Shown: in pieces, positions 47,252 through 60,500 of the stretch
Layout of the letters: each line of letters opens with the position of its first letter
Numbering within the stretch: position 1 is the stretch's first letter
Assembly (NCBI GenBank): GCA_029945375.1
Contig: CM057067.1
Location: 1 to 64,000 of the forward strand
DNA: 64,000 bases
Direction: 5' to 3'
From: Agaricus subrufescens
Taxonomy: Eukaryota; Basidiomycota; Agaricomycetes; Agaricales; Agaricaceae
Position numbers and translations under genes: made by a program
The notes under the pieces: generated by a model
What the model was told of the DNA's origin: nothing
What the model saw: the letters and a program-made list of their open reading frames with translations, nothing else
Database searches by the model: none

Positions 47252-49825
47252 ATGGCGGCCGGCAACATCCACCGGCGCAAGTCGAGCAAGGACCTCGATG
47301 ACGACGAGCTCGTCGTCCCAGCCCCGTACGAAAACGGCGGCAGCAGCCCGGTCGTTCTCGCTCCTGCCCCTCCCGGCCACCGTGCGCCAGCGTCGCATGC
47401 GAGGAGCACCTCGGTCTCGGGGCCAGTCCTTCCTGCTCCTGCCCCTCCGCACTCTGCTAGCCCATTGCGGACGACATTCAATAGTCCCCCCAACGGCCGG
47501 CCTCTTAGTGCATACAACTCACTTGCAGCCTCTTCGCCCCATCTTAATCCGAGCTTTGCGCATGGGCATAGCCGGACTCGGTCCGTCTCTGGCCCATTTG
47601 CTCCGCCACAGCCGTCACCCTTGGGTTCTGCCTTTCCTACGAGTCCACATTCGACGTCGCCCTCGTCCCCTCCTTCATCTAATAGCGTTGCTTTCCCTCC
47701 CCTACTCACCACGTCCAAGTCTCTCCCTTCAGATGCATCCTCTCCAGTAAGCCTTAATGAGCCTTCGACATCACCGAAGCACGGGCGCAGACATTCTCGA
47801 CTTCATTCCCGAAACTTATCAATATTCTTTCCCCGCCCAGGCTCCCTTCCAACCTCTACCATTGCCGAAGATGGTTCACAGGAGGTGGACCTAAAAAACG
47901 ATGTCGAGGCTCCTGTAACCAATATCCCTAACGCTAATTCGAGTATCCAATTTCCCCGTTCGCAATCCATGACAAATGGAAATGTCACTCCACTTGGAGC
48001 TGGCTTTTCCTTCGGTGGCAGGCCGCCAGCTTCGTCCACTCCCAATCCGCCCTCAATGGACTCTGGTATCTCCTCTGCAGCTACAACAAAATCAAGAAGA
48101 GGGCATCATCATAAACATTCCATGTCGCACAGCTTCTTCTCGTTCCTTGAACCAGGCGCTAATGGCATCCGTTCAACCTCCACCTCACCTGTCCCGGGTG
48201 ACGAGTTACATACTCAACCCACACCAATACCCGTATCATCTTGGAATCCTTCGCCTGTGTCTGGAGCCTCCTCCATCCACGACAGCAGTAAGCTTGGTTC
48301 CGAGAGGGTGCCACCAGGCGCCGTTGTAGGCGCCGTTGGGCAATTTTTAGTTGGGGCGTGGCTATGGATTTGCGGTCAGCGCATCGGGTCGTTAAGTTGT
48401 ACAGGAATTGGTTATTGGATTGTGTTCGATTCGTTTGGCGTCGGGATAAGTCAAGTTTTTCCACCTTGGCTCAACATAAGGAAGGGCGCATTGGGGAATG
48501 CAAGAGAAAGAGAGAAGGCAGCGTTGAGAAGACCCTACGGGTATGTCATCTTGATGTGGCGTTTATTCGGTTTGACTTATTCTAATTAGGGACAAGCGTG
48601 TGCTCACGTTATTCATGTTCGCACAATCTGTCTATTTGTTGTTTGCGGCCGTATATGTCTGCAAGGAGACAATCGAACATGTTCTACTTGCTGCCGGAGA
48701 TGGACATCATCACCACCCTGGCGAAAATGATGATGAAATTGGGTACGTTGTCCAGTGTCTTTCTGCGACTTACCAATTGAAAGATCTTTAGGATCGAATT
48801 TCCGCCCCTCATGACGCTCTTTACACTTTGTTCGACAATCGCTACCGCTCTTTTATACAATAATCATGCACCGCTCATTGATGGTATGGTTAGACTTTCA
48901 CGCGATAATTAACTTTCTGATGGTGCCGGATAGTAACCGGAAACAGAATGCCCTCTCCTCTTGAGCTTTTCCGTTCACTAACCCAATCGTCCAAACAATC
49001 ATTCTATGCCAACCCACTATCGGCCTCCCCTCTTACCAACTTGCTGACAAATCCGTACTCATCGAGCCCCCTTGTGTTCTGCCTTGCAATGTTCGGGATT
49101 GCAGTATTTTTACCCGCGTGAGTTGTATCTCTCGTTAACGATTTAATCATGCTAACACACTGAATTTCTCCGTCATAGCACACAGCATCGGCTCGCAGAT
49201 TTAGTGTTGGCATCACTCATTGCTGTCGTGACATTCAAAGTTTCGTATAGGGCGTGCGTCGTTCTTGGTACCGTTTTACTTCAGACTGCTCCGCCGAGAG
49301 GATTAGCGAGTGGAAGGATAGAAGCTTTCTTGCGTGTAATGCGTGACGTGCGTTCTCTTTTCTTCCTTTCTTTTTCTTCCCTATTCTTATGATTCTCGTT
49401 TTGTTTTAAAGGTTGAACGTCATCCTAATATTATCCATCTTCCCGCTCCGCATATCTGGCAACTCACTCCTTCATCTGTACACACTAATTCTACTTCAAC
49501 TACATCTATGCATAGTAATGGTTTCAAAGGCGGTGAAAAGGGGACGCTTGTGGTTTCGATTCAGCTGCATGTTAGAGAGGATTTAGGGGATGATGAGATA
49601 TTGAAGTTAACGAGGTGGACTTGGGAGAGGGTGGTTAGGGCTTTGGGGAATGGTAGTGGGGGTGGGGGCGTAAATGGAGTGAATAATCATAGTGATCATA
49701 AGGTAGGGATGGGGAATGGGTACGCGAATGGGTATGCGAATGGGTGTGGGGACGTTTGGAAAGCGGGGCTGGGATTGGGAGGTGATGTAGGTGTGGACGT
49801 CACGGTTGGTGTTGTGAAGGGTTAA
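47252..49825 (+). CDS. ZRG17: Cation diffusion facilitator-type zinc transporter, ZRG17-like
   Basis: Six exons (47252-48540, 48590-48742, 48792-48883, 48934-49117, 49179-49347, 49412-49825) sum to 2,301 bases, 766 residues. The first 300 residues are Ser/Pro-rich and disordered. Then comes RGHHHKHSMSHSFFSFLEPG, the His-rich stretch I associate with Zrg17 proteins, followed by about six membrane segments with HHHHPGEN, RSLTQSSKQSFYANPLSAS, RLADLVLASLIAVVTFKVSYRACVVLGTVLLQTAPPRG and a cytosolic C-terminal domain (VVSIQLHVREDLGDDEI). Zrg17 pairs with Msc2 to load zinc into the endoplasmic reticulum and Golgi. The last 50 residues are Gly/Asn-rich. The usual HxxxD zinc site of active CDF proteins is not evident here, as in other Zrg17 proteins, where the partner supplies it. 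Confidence 0.8.
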
Positions 49826-52025
49826 AAAATGTAATTTGTTTGGACTTTTTAAAAAAGTTTTGGGTTTTGTTTTTGGCGGTCATGACGAGTTGTTGTGTTT
49901 CTCGAGTGAAAAGGAAGGTAAGGTAAATTTTCTTGTTGAACAGCTTACAACCCACAACCTATAGGAGTTTGATTGAGATTCTACCATATTCGCAATGATA
50001 GTACAGTGTGACGACAGCGTGACGAAATCAACAACTCGACACTCGATGACTACCGAAGGGAAACCAATTAAAGATATATTGACTTCGCATCTATCAGTGG
50101 TATGATCTGGTATTGACAACAGAGCCCATCAAGCGAGCAACGCATCTCAAACTTCCTGTGGCGTACGGAAAAATAGCCACTTCTTTTATTGACAGCACAA
50201 TTTATTTCTGTTCGACCGTCACAGACGGGGCACTCGGTGTTCTTCGATAAGAAAAATTTTTGCACCTTCTCCGTGGGGTCCTGGTTGGGTCGTTAGCGGC
50301 TTTCGTACCCGGTAGCAACTGAATTTTTGGCTATCACGCGATTTGAGAGTGATACCTGGTGGGTCTTCTTTATGGCGTCACTTACTAAGTGTTTATATAT
50401 ATATACATAATATTGTCGATTTATAATCGACAATGCTCCTTTTACGCTCTATACTAAATTCGAACAGGGCTCCGTCGAATAGCGATCCGAGAAGCTCTCA
50501 TCAATACGGGTAACCTCAATACGGGAATACGGGATGGAGTGCTGATAAATCTAGTCGGGGTTGCCGACATTCGGTAGTGTTCAATTGGTCTCATGAGAAC
50601 ATTTCTCGCTAGTATTGTAAAGAAGAAGTTGAAATTTCGGGAAATGGGACGGGGTAAAGGAACCGGAGGTTCTATACACACCACGCCAACGATGCCCCGG
50701 ATTGATTTAGAAGGGATTTAGGTATCGGTTCTATGGAAAACATTGCCCTGAAACATGCCCCTGAACCTGCGAAAGCTGAAAGGTATGGATACAAGTTATT
50801 ATTAATGCCTTTCTCGACTACCGACTAGTATTAAGGGGCGTGGTCACTTGAATGCCTCGGGATGTCAATGACCGCGTATATCAGTGGATGTGATATTTGA
50901 TATTTGAATCACGGAATGCGAGGAGATGAAAATCAGTTTTCATGATGGGAAAGTGAAGCTGATGTCAGCTGTCTATTGAGAAGGGGTTCTTTCGTCTCCC
51001 TTTCCAATATATCTGCAATCACCTTCGTTAGGGTTGGTTAAAACCAGGAAAGTGTCTACGCCACTACATGCGGAGCTTAAATGATATAGATAAGCATATG
51101 ACTGGCTCCAAGAGAAGAGGCGACAACGAGGCGGCAGATTTAGCTCATGATGAAGCTGAGAAAATCGCGGTTGAGCACTTTGCCGCATGAATGTTCAATG
51201 AAAGGAACGCCATACAAGGCTGATGAATACCCTGTTCGACGATGGGTTGAATGAGGCGATGGGTTGAATGAGGGCTGCTAGAAAAGTGGTTATTTAATAA
51301 AGCTAAGTGCAACGCGAAAGCGATTCTGTAGCAAGGACACGCCATCAGTATGAAGGTAATAGTCGAAACGAACCAACGGGAGGAGGCATGCATCCACTTA
51401 CGCAAAGACGTCTGAATAACCCTAACAATCCACCCTGTATACAAGACCAGTTATGAGCCTTTTCAAATCTACAGGAAAGGTCCAAGCATCATGATAAATA
51501 TATAATTTACAAAGAGTTCTGTTCCTGCTTGAATATTTTTGGACACAATGCGATAAGTTGCCGGCGGCTTGCCCAGGACTTATGTTATGCCGCCGGCCCG
51601 GTGACTCCGACGGATCAGGACATCAGGACACATGGTGTTAGTCTTGCAAATACCTGGCAATCGCTGGATACCTTTTTTCTAGATGACTGAGAGTCTCACT
51701 TTCCCATGGCAATGACATATCCTCACATTTATCCTTGATATGTCACTTGTCAGGAGTCGCTTCTGTGTAACTCCGGCGCGGTCGATGCCGGGCCATTGTT
51801 GTAGCGGTTTGAACAGGGAACAGGTGAGAAAGGGGTAAAGCGCGCTAAAGTTGCTTTAACTATAAGCTATCTATCAATATCCACAGAGCTGCATGCGGGA
51901 AGAATTTGCTGCCGGACGGCGGAAGGCTCTGGCTTTAAAACTGCCACTTTGAACCACCGATTTAACCAACTCGTTCCTCCTTGAGCTATCGGCTTCCCTT
52001 GTCTGTCCCCTCTCTTCTGAGCCTT
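49826..52025. other. 2.2-kb intergenic region
   Basis: Holds a short TA microsatellite at about 50394-50410 and a perfect 9-bp inverted repeat (GCCGGCGGC, 51560-51568, with its complement at 51589-51597). No gene recognised. Confidence 0.4.
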
Positions 52026-54363
52026 ATGGACCAGCATTACAGAAATCCCACGCATACCGATGAGGAAATGGGTATAGCGGTGGATAAAATGAAGAATGCC
52101 GAGTCGGTGGACACGCCTACCCCCCAGACCAAGTCTGTCAGGTGAGCGGCCCGTGTCTGAGTAGTTTAATTATCGGGCTTAACGCAGGGGCTACTCAGCT
52201 CAACTCAAATATATTCGAGCACAAAAGCCGGAGAGTCAAGTGAGAAGGACGGAGAGCCAAGCGAGAAGGACGAAATCATCTGGGTTAGTACATGAGTTCT
52301 TCAGTACCTAGTATCTTTACTCATAGTTCAAGTTCGAATCTGCTAGGTTGAGTTCGAAGATAATGACCCAAGAAACCCAATAAACTTTTCGCGGATGCGA
52401 AAATGGCGTCTCACCATCGTCGCGTGCATAGCAACAGGTCTTGCTTGTGAGTTATCAACTGTGATATTTGCTTCCTTCTCTCTGACACTGCCAAATTCCG
52501 TATCCTTAGCGATAGCTGCTTCTGCGTATAGCCTGGGCTTTGATTCGATGATACGTGATCTCAATTGCACCGAATTTCAAGCTACTGTCGGTCTCAGCGT
52601 TTACCCCCTTGGATTCGCAGTCGTACCCATGTTTTCCGCATCATTCAGTGAAGAAGTCGGCCGACGGCCGTTATACTTATGGACCTCACTTGGATATGAA
52701 TTAATGCTTGTTATGATTGCCTTGTACGTACACCCGTCTTTGGAAAGTGATAAATGTCTAATTACGTTGACAGAGCGCCCAATATACAAACCGTAATCGC
52801 TGGTAGGTTTTTGCTCGGTGCTTTTGCTTCTACGGGAGCGACAATGGTTGGAGGTACGATCGCTGATATTTGGCCGGTCGCTGAGTAAGTGATGTTCCAG
52901 ATATCAAGCACTTGTTAAGTAAGAAAATAGGCGTGGTCTCCCAATGTCTGTTTTTGCCCTGGCTGCAATAATTACCTTGGGTATTGGCCCTACGTTCGCT
53001 GGATGGATTGAGATGGATCCTAATCTGGAGTGGAAATGGATCAATTGGGTTCAAATGACGTGAGTCCTTTCACATTCCATGAATCCTTCAAAGCATAATT
53101 TTAATAATCTCGTCATTTCCTTACTGCAAATAGGTGGTCGGGTGCCTACATTCTCTTGGCTTACTTTTTCCTGGAGGAAACGCGGTCGACGATAGTATTG
53201 GAGAAAATTGTAAAACAGATGAGGAAAAAGACGCGAGATCAGAGATATAGAGCTCATGTTGAAAAACCGAAGTTACTTGATTTAATACGGATAAGCTTAA
53301 CTCGACCTTTGCGTGAGTGTCTTCATTACACCCCTTGTACCTATTATATCTATTGACAACGTTTCAACTGAAGGCCTGGTGTTGACTGAGCCAATTGTTA
53401 CGAGTTTTAGTGTCAGTTCCGATCCCGCGTAACGAAACTTTTTGACTGATCCGTTATCTATCTCAGGCATGGATCGGTTTTCTTTGGGGTGTACTGTTTT
53501 GTCTTATAGATTCGATTTCTGTAACTTTCAAAACCTTGCACGGTTTTAACGTTGGACAAACAGGAACTGTGTTTATCACAATGAGGTGTGTGTTCAGTTT
53601 GACTTCGCTCACTCTAACTCATACCTTTCTAGTATTGGTTCGCTCCTCGGATTTGCAACAAATTTATATCAGGAGAAGCTTTATAAGTAGGTCTCAACCT
53701 TTTCAATACCAACGAATCCAGTTTTAAATCTGTGGAATTAGGAAATATTATCCAACCCGTAATGCAGAAGCTCGTTTAATCGCTGCATGTTTTGCTGCCT
53801 TTCTTTTGCCCTCCGGCATGTTCATTTACGCATGGTGCTCATTCCCCAATGTGCATTGGATATCACTTTGCATTGGAATCACCGTACGCATCCTCACTCG
53901 TCTTTATTCTATCATATAAGCTGACTCGACTTTTTCTAAACTAGATTTATATGTGGGGATCATTCGTTGTATACCTTTGCATATTCTCATATCTAGCAGA
54001 CTGGTACGTATCTTTTATCTTTATCACCACCTTTGATTGACCGTGATACTCACTTGCTCCAGCTATGGACCTTATGCATCTTCGGCTCTAGCTGGACAAT
54101 CTTTAGCACGTAACATTATGGGATTCACATTCCCACTCTTCACACAACAAATGTATCGTAGTCTGGGCTTCAACTGGGCTAATACTCTATTTGGATGCAT
54201 TGCCTTAATAATGGTACCGATTCCATTCGTAAGTCTCTGCTCTTAGATTCTTAAAATTGAGCTAAATCGTGTTGGTTGGCACTACCAGGTGTTATTTTTC
54301 TATGGACCCAAGATTAGAATGATGAGCAAGTTCTCGAGGATGGCTATTGAGGCGCAACGATAG
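52026..54363 (+). CDS. MFS transporter, DHA1-like (copy 2)
   Basis: Plus-strand multi-exon gene from ATG 52026 to TAG 54361-54363. A hydrophilic N-terminus (MDQHYRNPTHTDEEM) is followed after two introns by DNDPRNPINFSRMRKW. Membrane-segment and loop signatures match copy 1: MIRDLNCTEFQATVGLSVYPLGF, SFSEEVGRRPLYLWTS, GRFLLGAFASTGATMVGGTIAD, ETRSTIVLEKIVKQMRKK, RKYYPTRNAEARLIAACF and IYMWGSFVVYLC. The C-terminus is FYGPKIRMMSKFSRMAIEAQR. A probable proton-coupled exporter of unknown substrate. Introns of about 50-70 bases split nearly every pair of helices. The last 300 bases plus 3' flank are repeated at 63.4 kb. No broken frame was found in what I checked. Confidence 0.83.
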
Positions 54364-54968
54364 ATCTGTTGACGATTCGCGTTGAGCTGCTAGCGACGAG
54401 AGACAATATACCTACGTTTATGTAACCTATGGGACCTCAATAATACTAGAAGACATTTTCTACAACACTTTCTGCTTTAGCCGCAATTGCGCCTCTAAAG
54501 CTCGATACATAGACCAATGTGTACCACCACAATACCCTTTCTTTCGGAATGATCGACAGAGCTTTCTCTTCCCAATAAGTTAGTAGTAACACCTGTTTAG
54601 CACCGAGTTTTGTGATGGTCACGAACAGGTCTCGAATGCTGTGTTTTTTCTTTTTCTTTTTTTTTCGATTTTATCGATACCGCTTTCTGACACAACCTGG
54701 CTCTATACTGCGTAACACACTCATTCAATATCCTACACAATTCCTAGTCGTTCGCTACTTTGTTGATTATGTTCTTTCCGGTGAATATAGCAGTTGGTTA
54801 ATATGATTGTCAAAATACCCATATACACAATACTACACATTTACAGAAATGATGTCAATACATAACTCGAGGGTGGCAGGCTGTCACACCAACATTATCA
54901 CACCTGGCACGTGGGGAACGGCGGTCAGAGTGTCTAACGGTCTGCTATGATTTAACTGCACATTTGGC
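54364..54968. other. 3' flank of MFS copy 2
   Basis: The first 250 bases are duplicated at about 63692-63940. Nothing else recognised. Confidence 0.5.
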
Positions 54969-55426
54969 CTAGCAGCTCACGCCAAAGGGACAGAGGAGGA
55001 TGGCAGCAGCGCAACCGGCTAGGCTATTTCCGAGAAAATAAATCAATAAAGTTCGATAGAGTAGAAAGAAAATTAGTGACGAACAAGGTACACAGTGGGA
55101 GACAGTCTCCTCCCCCTGCACTCTGGGGCCCTTCACCTTCACCTTCTGGATGTTGGACGCGGACGAGTTGGGGCCCCGGTTGGTATTGTGGCTGCGGTTG
55201 ACAATGTGGCTGTTGTGTTTGGTAACAGGGCTGTTGCTGAGGTGAAAGGTGTTGCTGGGGCTGGGGGAAGGACGCTTTAGAAGGTGTGGGAGTAAGCGCT
55301 CATCGTGTCTGCTCAGGGGGTTGGATAGGCAGACTCACGATCAGATGGGGGGTATGGAGGGGGGCCGTAGATTTGGTAGACTGGCCCTGCTAGGAGAGGG
55401 GCATAGTATGTAGAGGGCATGCTCAT
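54969..55426 (-). CDS. Small CYSTM-like membrane-anchored protein, 106 aa
   Basis: Three exons (55339-55426, 55092-55274, 54969-55018) sum to 321 bases, 107 codons with stop. The protein is MSMPSTYYAPLLAGPVYQIYG, then Pro/Gln-rich sequence with tandem PQPQQ and QPCYQTQQPHC stretches, and a hydrophobic Cys-containing end GCAAAILLCPFGVSC. A Pro/Gln/Tyr-rich linker plus a short C-terminal Cys-rich membrane helix is the layout of CYSTM proteins, which sit in membranes and are linked to stress tolerance in fungi and plants. Here only four to five Cys remain, fewer than usual, so it may be divergent. The last intron keeps the frame with acceptor CCTAG. Confidence 0.55.
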
Positions 55427-55929
55427 GGTTGGCGAAAGGAAGACAGCAGTGACATCAACCACAATGCAACTGTCCAGTGCCCTGTCCAGTCGATCGCCTC
55501 ATGACTTGTCTCAATGCCTCCGCAGTCGCAGTCTCAAGTCGTCTGTACTTGCTCATTATGCCGCCTCTTCTCATTTATCGATTTGGATGGTAGTACAGTT
55601 CACAGGGTTTTGGTCTCTAGGAGTACCCGGTTACGGCATCTGCGCAAAGACGGTGACCATCAGCAGACTGAGCCAACTAGGGGGCAGAACGATCACCAGC
55701 CTACAATTACACACTCGGTATTTTTCTTCTCATTGTCTTTCAAGCCCACGCAACTAACAATCCTCTTTGAACTTTAGATTCCCAATACCGAGCTTGCATC
55801 CCAGGCTGCCACTAGTGATAACCTACCTGCGGTTGAACACATCTGCTGTCCAAAATGCTCTCACCGTTATTCGTTCGACAGTTTACCTCAACAATGTGAA
55901 TGGCGTGAGTTATTTTCGGAGTCCCCCAT
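55427..55929. other. Region upstream of the membrane-protein remnant
   Basis: Several short frames; possibly decayed 5' exons of the next feature, for example around 55840-55900. No reliable exon. Confidence 0.35.
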
Positions 55930-56253
55930 TTGATTCCTATATGGCTCTCGATCTTTCCTTCGGGCATTGAAAAGATGTTGTGGCAAGTGTCTGCTTTAGT
56001 CACTACCGCAGCACCTATCATTTTCGCGACTAGTCTCACTATCTGGAATGTCATGCACACGCCGAGTGGTAAGCCTCTTGGTTTACTGGATAAGATTATT
56101 AGTAAATTTAGCAAGTTTCTCTTCATGAGTACAACGGCTGCATATATGACAGCACGTGTTATACTTCTTATTCTTACTTTCACAACTCTTCGTTCACTTC
56201 CCCTGGAGGCTTTTTTGAGCGTCGAGTGGACCAGGTTCATTCCTCACTTTTAG
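55930..56253 (+). pseudogene. C-terminal part of an Agaricomycete multi-pass membrane protein
   Basis: A frame of about 107 codons ends at TAG 56251-56253. It contains MLWQVSALVTTAAPIIFATS, a short loop, then TAAYMTARVILLILTF, TLRSLPLEAFLSVEW and RFIPHF. Agaric membrane proteins of unknown function commonly end this way: two membrane helices, a segment of the ARxFIxVExFxxLRxLP type, then W..FxPH. The 5' exons could not be found, so this is probably a truncated or decayed copy. A missed upstream exon structure is the alternative. Confidence 0.4.
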
Positions 56254-57073
56254 CGTTCTACAGCAACATCATATATCGAAATGCTCCGGATCTTGCTTAC
56301 TTTTAATTTGTCACCGGATACCCTCTGTTACAATTTCTTTCTTCGTTTCACTAGTAGTGATCCTGTATTGTATGTGAGTGATAATTGTAGCGTTGGCCAT
56401 CAATCTCTTTCCTATCATCTCTGGTTTGTCCTATAAATATCCTACTTCATGGCAAATATTCCCTCTATGTTCCATCAATTGCATTGTTGAAGGAAGTATT
56501 CTGCAGCTAAGCAACGAGCAATCCAAGGTTACTAGCTCCTCAGTTGACAGTCGACAGCGGTATGCAACTGAGGGATGTCTGTTAAACAATAAAAATTCGG
56601 ACGCAGGATTCTTTTTACAGAGCCATCATCCCAAATGGCAGTAGCAGTTGAATCGCAGATACACCATGTTGACGAAATACCTCGAGTTATACGCTCGGTA
56701 TGACGTGTATGAGCAACTACTGTGTATTATGCACTATGCCACACCTTTTCAATCATTTTATGCATGTATACTGCGGACTCCTTCTGCGGACTCCTGTTTT
56801 ACCTGTATGTTTCACATTACCCTTTGCCACTATGAGGTTCTTTGTCGAGTATATAAACCCTATGTATATTCCATAGAATAACAGTTCAGTTTCCTCTCTC
56901 ACTTCGCTCTACAAGCTCTCTCAGCTTTACCAACTCTATCTACTACCTCAATCCACCTACCGCTTAGGATTATAGCAATGTGAGTCTATCCGATCTCCAT
57001 GCTGCAGGTAGCAGCTCTGCTTTATCAACACACCAGCGAATTGCGAAGTGTGACTTAGAAATCGAATGTCAAT
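56254..57073. other. Intergenic sequence, left flank of element D
   Basis: No gene recognised; ends in the ACTAC target duplication (57074-57078). Confidence 0.45.
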
Positions 57074-57078
57074 ACTAC

Positions 57079-57314
57079 TGTAAGCACGAGGCTTCACTTA
57101 CGACACAAAGACAAATACGTAGGCACAATGTATATTCCAGAAGAGTAAGAGTTTATGATACGTGTATACAATGAGAGAGAGAGAGAGAAGATATGAAAGA
57201 GAGGATGATGGAAGAGAGAGGTTAACCCGCTATCGCATGGCAAGGTCCTTTATATATGGTTTGTTAGTGATCGGTTCATGACGTCGGCTCTTGTCAGTGG
57301 TAAGCTTGCTTACA
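57079..57314 (-). repeat. 3' LTR of element D
   Basis: 236 bp. Contains a GA-repeat run (about 57173-57187) and, on the minus strand, a TATATAAAGG box. A purine-rich minus-strand tract, GGGCGGGGAGGAG (57315-57327), directly precedes it and should be the polypurine tract. Confidence 0.92.
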
Positions 57315-57574
57315 CTCCTCCCCGCCCACAACGAAGAAAGAAAGAAACGCCAGGAAGGAGGAAAAAGAAAAGGGAACACAAGATGCGCAAAGACAAGGTA
57401 GACTAGCTATCTAAATCCGTGCGCAGTTGCATTAAAAAACCCTGGTGCCCTTCAGGGAAAAAGCATACCGCAGGCAAGAGAGAAGAAGAATACACAACAA
57501 GAAACAGCAAGGAAACACGAGGACAGAAGAAAGAGAAAAAAAAGGGAGGAAAAAAAGGGGGGGAAGCGACGGTG

Positions 57575-60500
57575 CTACTTGACCGGACGTCCGTGGTTGC
57601 CTAGACCTAAACGCGCAAAAAACCTGTCCAGCGCAGCGAGGTTCTCAACCTCACAGCCCGGCAACCATTCGCTTTCTTCAATCGGATACCCCTTATACTT
57701 CACACGATAGCTCCACCCTCGACCAACCGGCCGACGCTCCAGGATGTCCTCGACCTCAGCCTCGCCCTCACTGTTCAATGGAGGCCTCTCGAAGACAACG
57801 TCGTCATTTTCCACCCATGGCCGCACAAGGGACGCGTGGAAAGTCTCCGTCGCAGCGGCGTTACCCGGCCAGGGAATCTTGAGTGTCACAGTGCTGTGCG
57901 CAGCGTCCATTTTCCGGACAACATACGGGCCCTCAAATCGGGGCAGCAGCTTCGCCACCTTCCTCTGGCCCTCTGCGCCCAACAACTTCCGCCTATTTGC
58001 TGTCAACAACTTGACACAATCACCCACCCGGAAAGGCAAATCCGACGAGTCGCACGTCTTATTCACATGGAACGCCTGCACTACCTTGTGTTGCAGCAAC
58101 GAATCCCGCGCCTGAGCCTCCAAGGTACGGATGCGGCTCAAGAAAGACGTGGGGTCTTCCGCAGGGGAAACGGGCTCTGCGACGAGAGGCGGAATGACAC
58201 GCGGAGAGAATCCCATGTGCAACTGAAACCCGGTGAGTCCCGTCGAGGCATTCTGAGTGTTCATCATTGCGAAGCATATGGCAGGAAGCGCCTTCACCCA
58301 ACCTCGCTGCAAGGAGTCAACATGCACCCGCAGACACTGATTCAGCGTCTTGTTGGTCCTCTCGCTGGCGCCATCGGTTTCCAGATGGAAAGAAGAGGAC
58401 ATCTTCAGCGAAGTCCCGGTGAGCCCATGTAGCGTCCACCAAAACGTGGACGTGAACAGCTTGTCGCGGTCGGACACGATTTCGAGCGGCAGTCCATTCT
58501 CACAATACCAATTGGTGAAGAACAGGTGAGCCACGTCGGCTGCGGAGGCTCGCAACGTCGTGGGGACAAGGCGCACATCCGCGCCCAGCCGATCTGTGAT
58601 CGTCAGAACACAATCGAAACCCTCCTCCTCGGGAAAGGGCCCGACGAAATCCAACGCAACGGCTTGAAACCGATGGTCTGGCACCGGCAAGGGATGGAGG
58701 GGGCCAAATGGCTTCTTGGTTGATGATTTCACCTGTTGACAGGTGTCACAACGCGGTATGTAGATCTGCTCCAAATCACTGTACATCCCTGGCCAGTAAA
58801 ACGAGCCACGCAGGGCCTCATAGGACTTATCCAGCCCAAAGTGACCGAGCGTGTCGTGAGCCAGGGTGAAAATTGTCTCCCGGACGTTCCCCGTGCGGGG
58901 CACGACAAGTCGGCCCTCGAAGAAGAGGAGACTGCCCCATAAGGCAACGTTGGGGGTATTCTGCCACGTTGTTAACAACTTGCTGCACCAGGTATCGTTG
59001 TTGTAGCCTTCCTTGATCACCGTACGCAACTCATCGTCTACCGCAACAGCTGAGGTTGCGGCCACGGACATGTCATCAACGCCGCAAAGGGCTGGAGCCC
59101 ACTGCGCCTGCACCGACGCCCGTGCGTCCAGCAGGCTGCACACGGCAACTTCAAGCTCGTCCATTCGATCGTAGGGTGTCATGTGGAACGCATCCACCTC
59201 AGCACAAATGGTGGGGAACACGGTACGAGAGAGGGCGTCGGCGGCCCATTATCCTCCCCACGTAGGTAGACTATGTTGAAATCGTACTGTTGAAGAAACT
59301 CCATCCACCTCGCCTGTCGGCAGGAGAGATGTTTCTGTGACTGAAAGCACTCGAGAGTGCGGTGGTCCGTAAGCACCGTGAAGGGCACCCCGATCAGATC
59401 CACCCGCCACTTCTCCAGCGCGCGCACAATCACCAACAGTTCTTTCTCGTGAACAGGGTAGTTCAGCTCAGCCTTTTTAAAGGATTTCGACTCAAAGGCG
59501 ACAGGCCGAGCAGACTCAAACGTTTTACCAAAACTCAGAACTGCGCCGCTCCCCGTATCCGACGCGTCTGTGGACACAAAAATGCAGTTCACATCCAAGG
59601 TGGAGTAGTCAATGGTGGTGAGACAATCTCGAGACAGCACCAATCGTTTTATACTGTCAAAGGCACTTTGGTGAGAATCGGACCAGTCTGGGAACTGCAA
59701 ATCATGATCTTTCTCCGTCAACCTTGAGAGGATGACAGAGTAGTGAGCCAAATCGGGTAAAAACACGGCCAGGTATTGGACAAGGCCCAAAAACCGCCGG
59801 ACCTCCTTCGCTGATTGTGGCACAGGCCAGTTAATTATGCGATCAGCCTTGCGGTCGTCCGCCTCAATTCCCCTCGCACTAATCCAGTGACCGAGGAAAT
59901 TAATCTCTGTGCAGAACAGTTTCGTTTTCTTAAGGTTGCAGTACAGGCCAGCGTCTCGCAACGACTGTAGGATGAGCTTCACATTATGTTCATGGTCTGT
60001 TAACGACTGAGACCAAATCACAATATCATCGAGGTAAACCCTGCAAATCTTGCCTATATGCTCACGGAGCGCCTTGTTAATGCGGCGCTGGTGGATGGCC
60101 AGGGCATTTCTCAAGCCCATGGGCATCACCACCCACTCGTAGGATCCAAATGGCGTGGACACTGCTGTCTTCCCAATGTCCTTGCGCCGCATCCTAGTCT
60201 GGAAGAAAGCACTCGTCATGTCGATTACCGCAAAAAACTTTACCTGTGCACAGTCATTCAAAATGTCATCGACCTTTGGCAATGTGTAGTTGTCCGGGAT
60301 TGTGTTACGATTCAGTTCGCAGTAGTCATTCACCCAGCGCGGTGGGGCGTCCGGGTCAGCTTTCGGAATGCAAAAGGAAGGAGAAGCATGTGGAGAGTCA
60401 GATGGTCGGATACGACCAGCATCGAGATGCTCGTCTATCAGCCTCTTCCACGCCTGCCTGTATTGCCTCGGACAGCTGTAAGTCCTTGGTTTAACAGTCT

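Noticed and set aside
52325..52345. GTTCAAGTTCGAATC resembling a tRNA T-arm
   Set aside because: No acceptor stem, D-arm or anticodon arm around it; it lies in an intron of the MFS gene.
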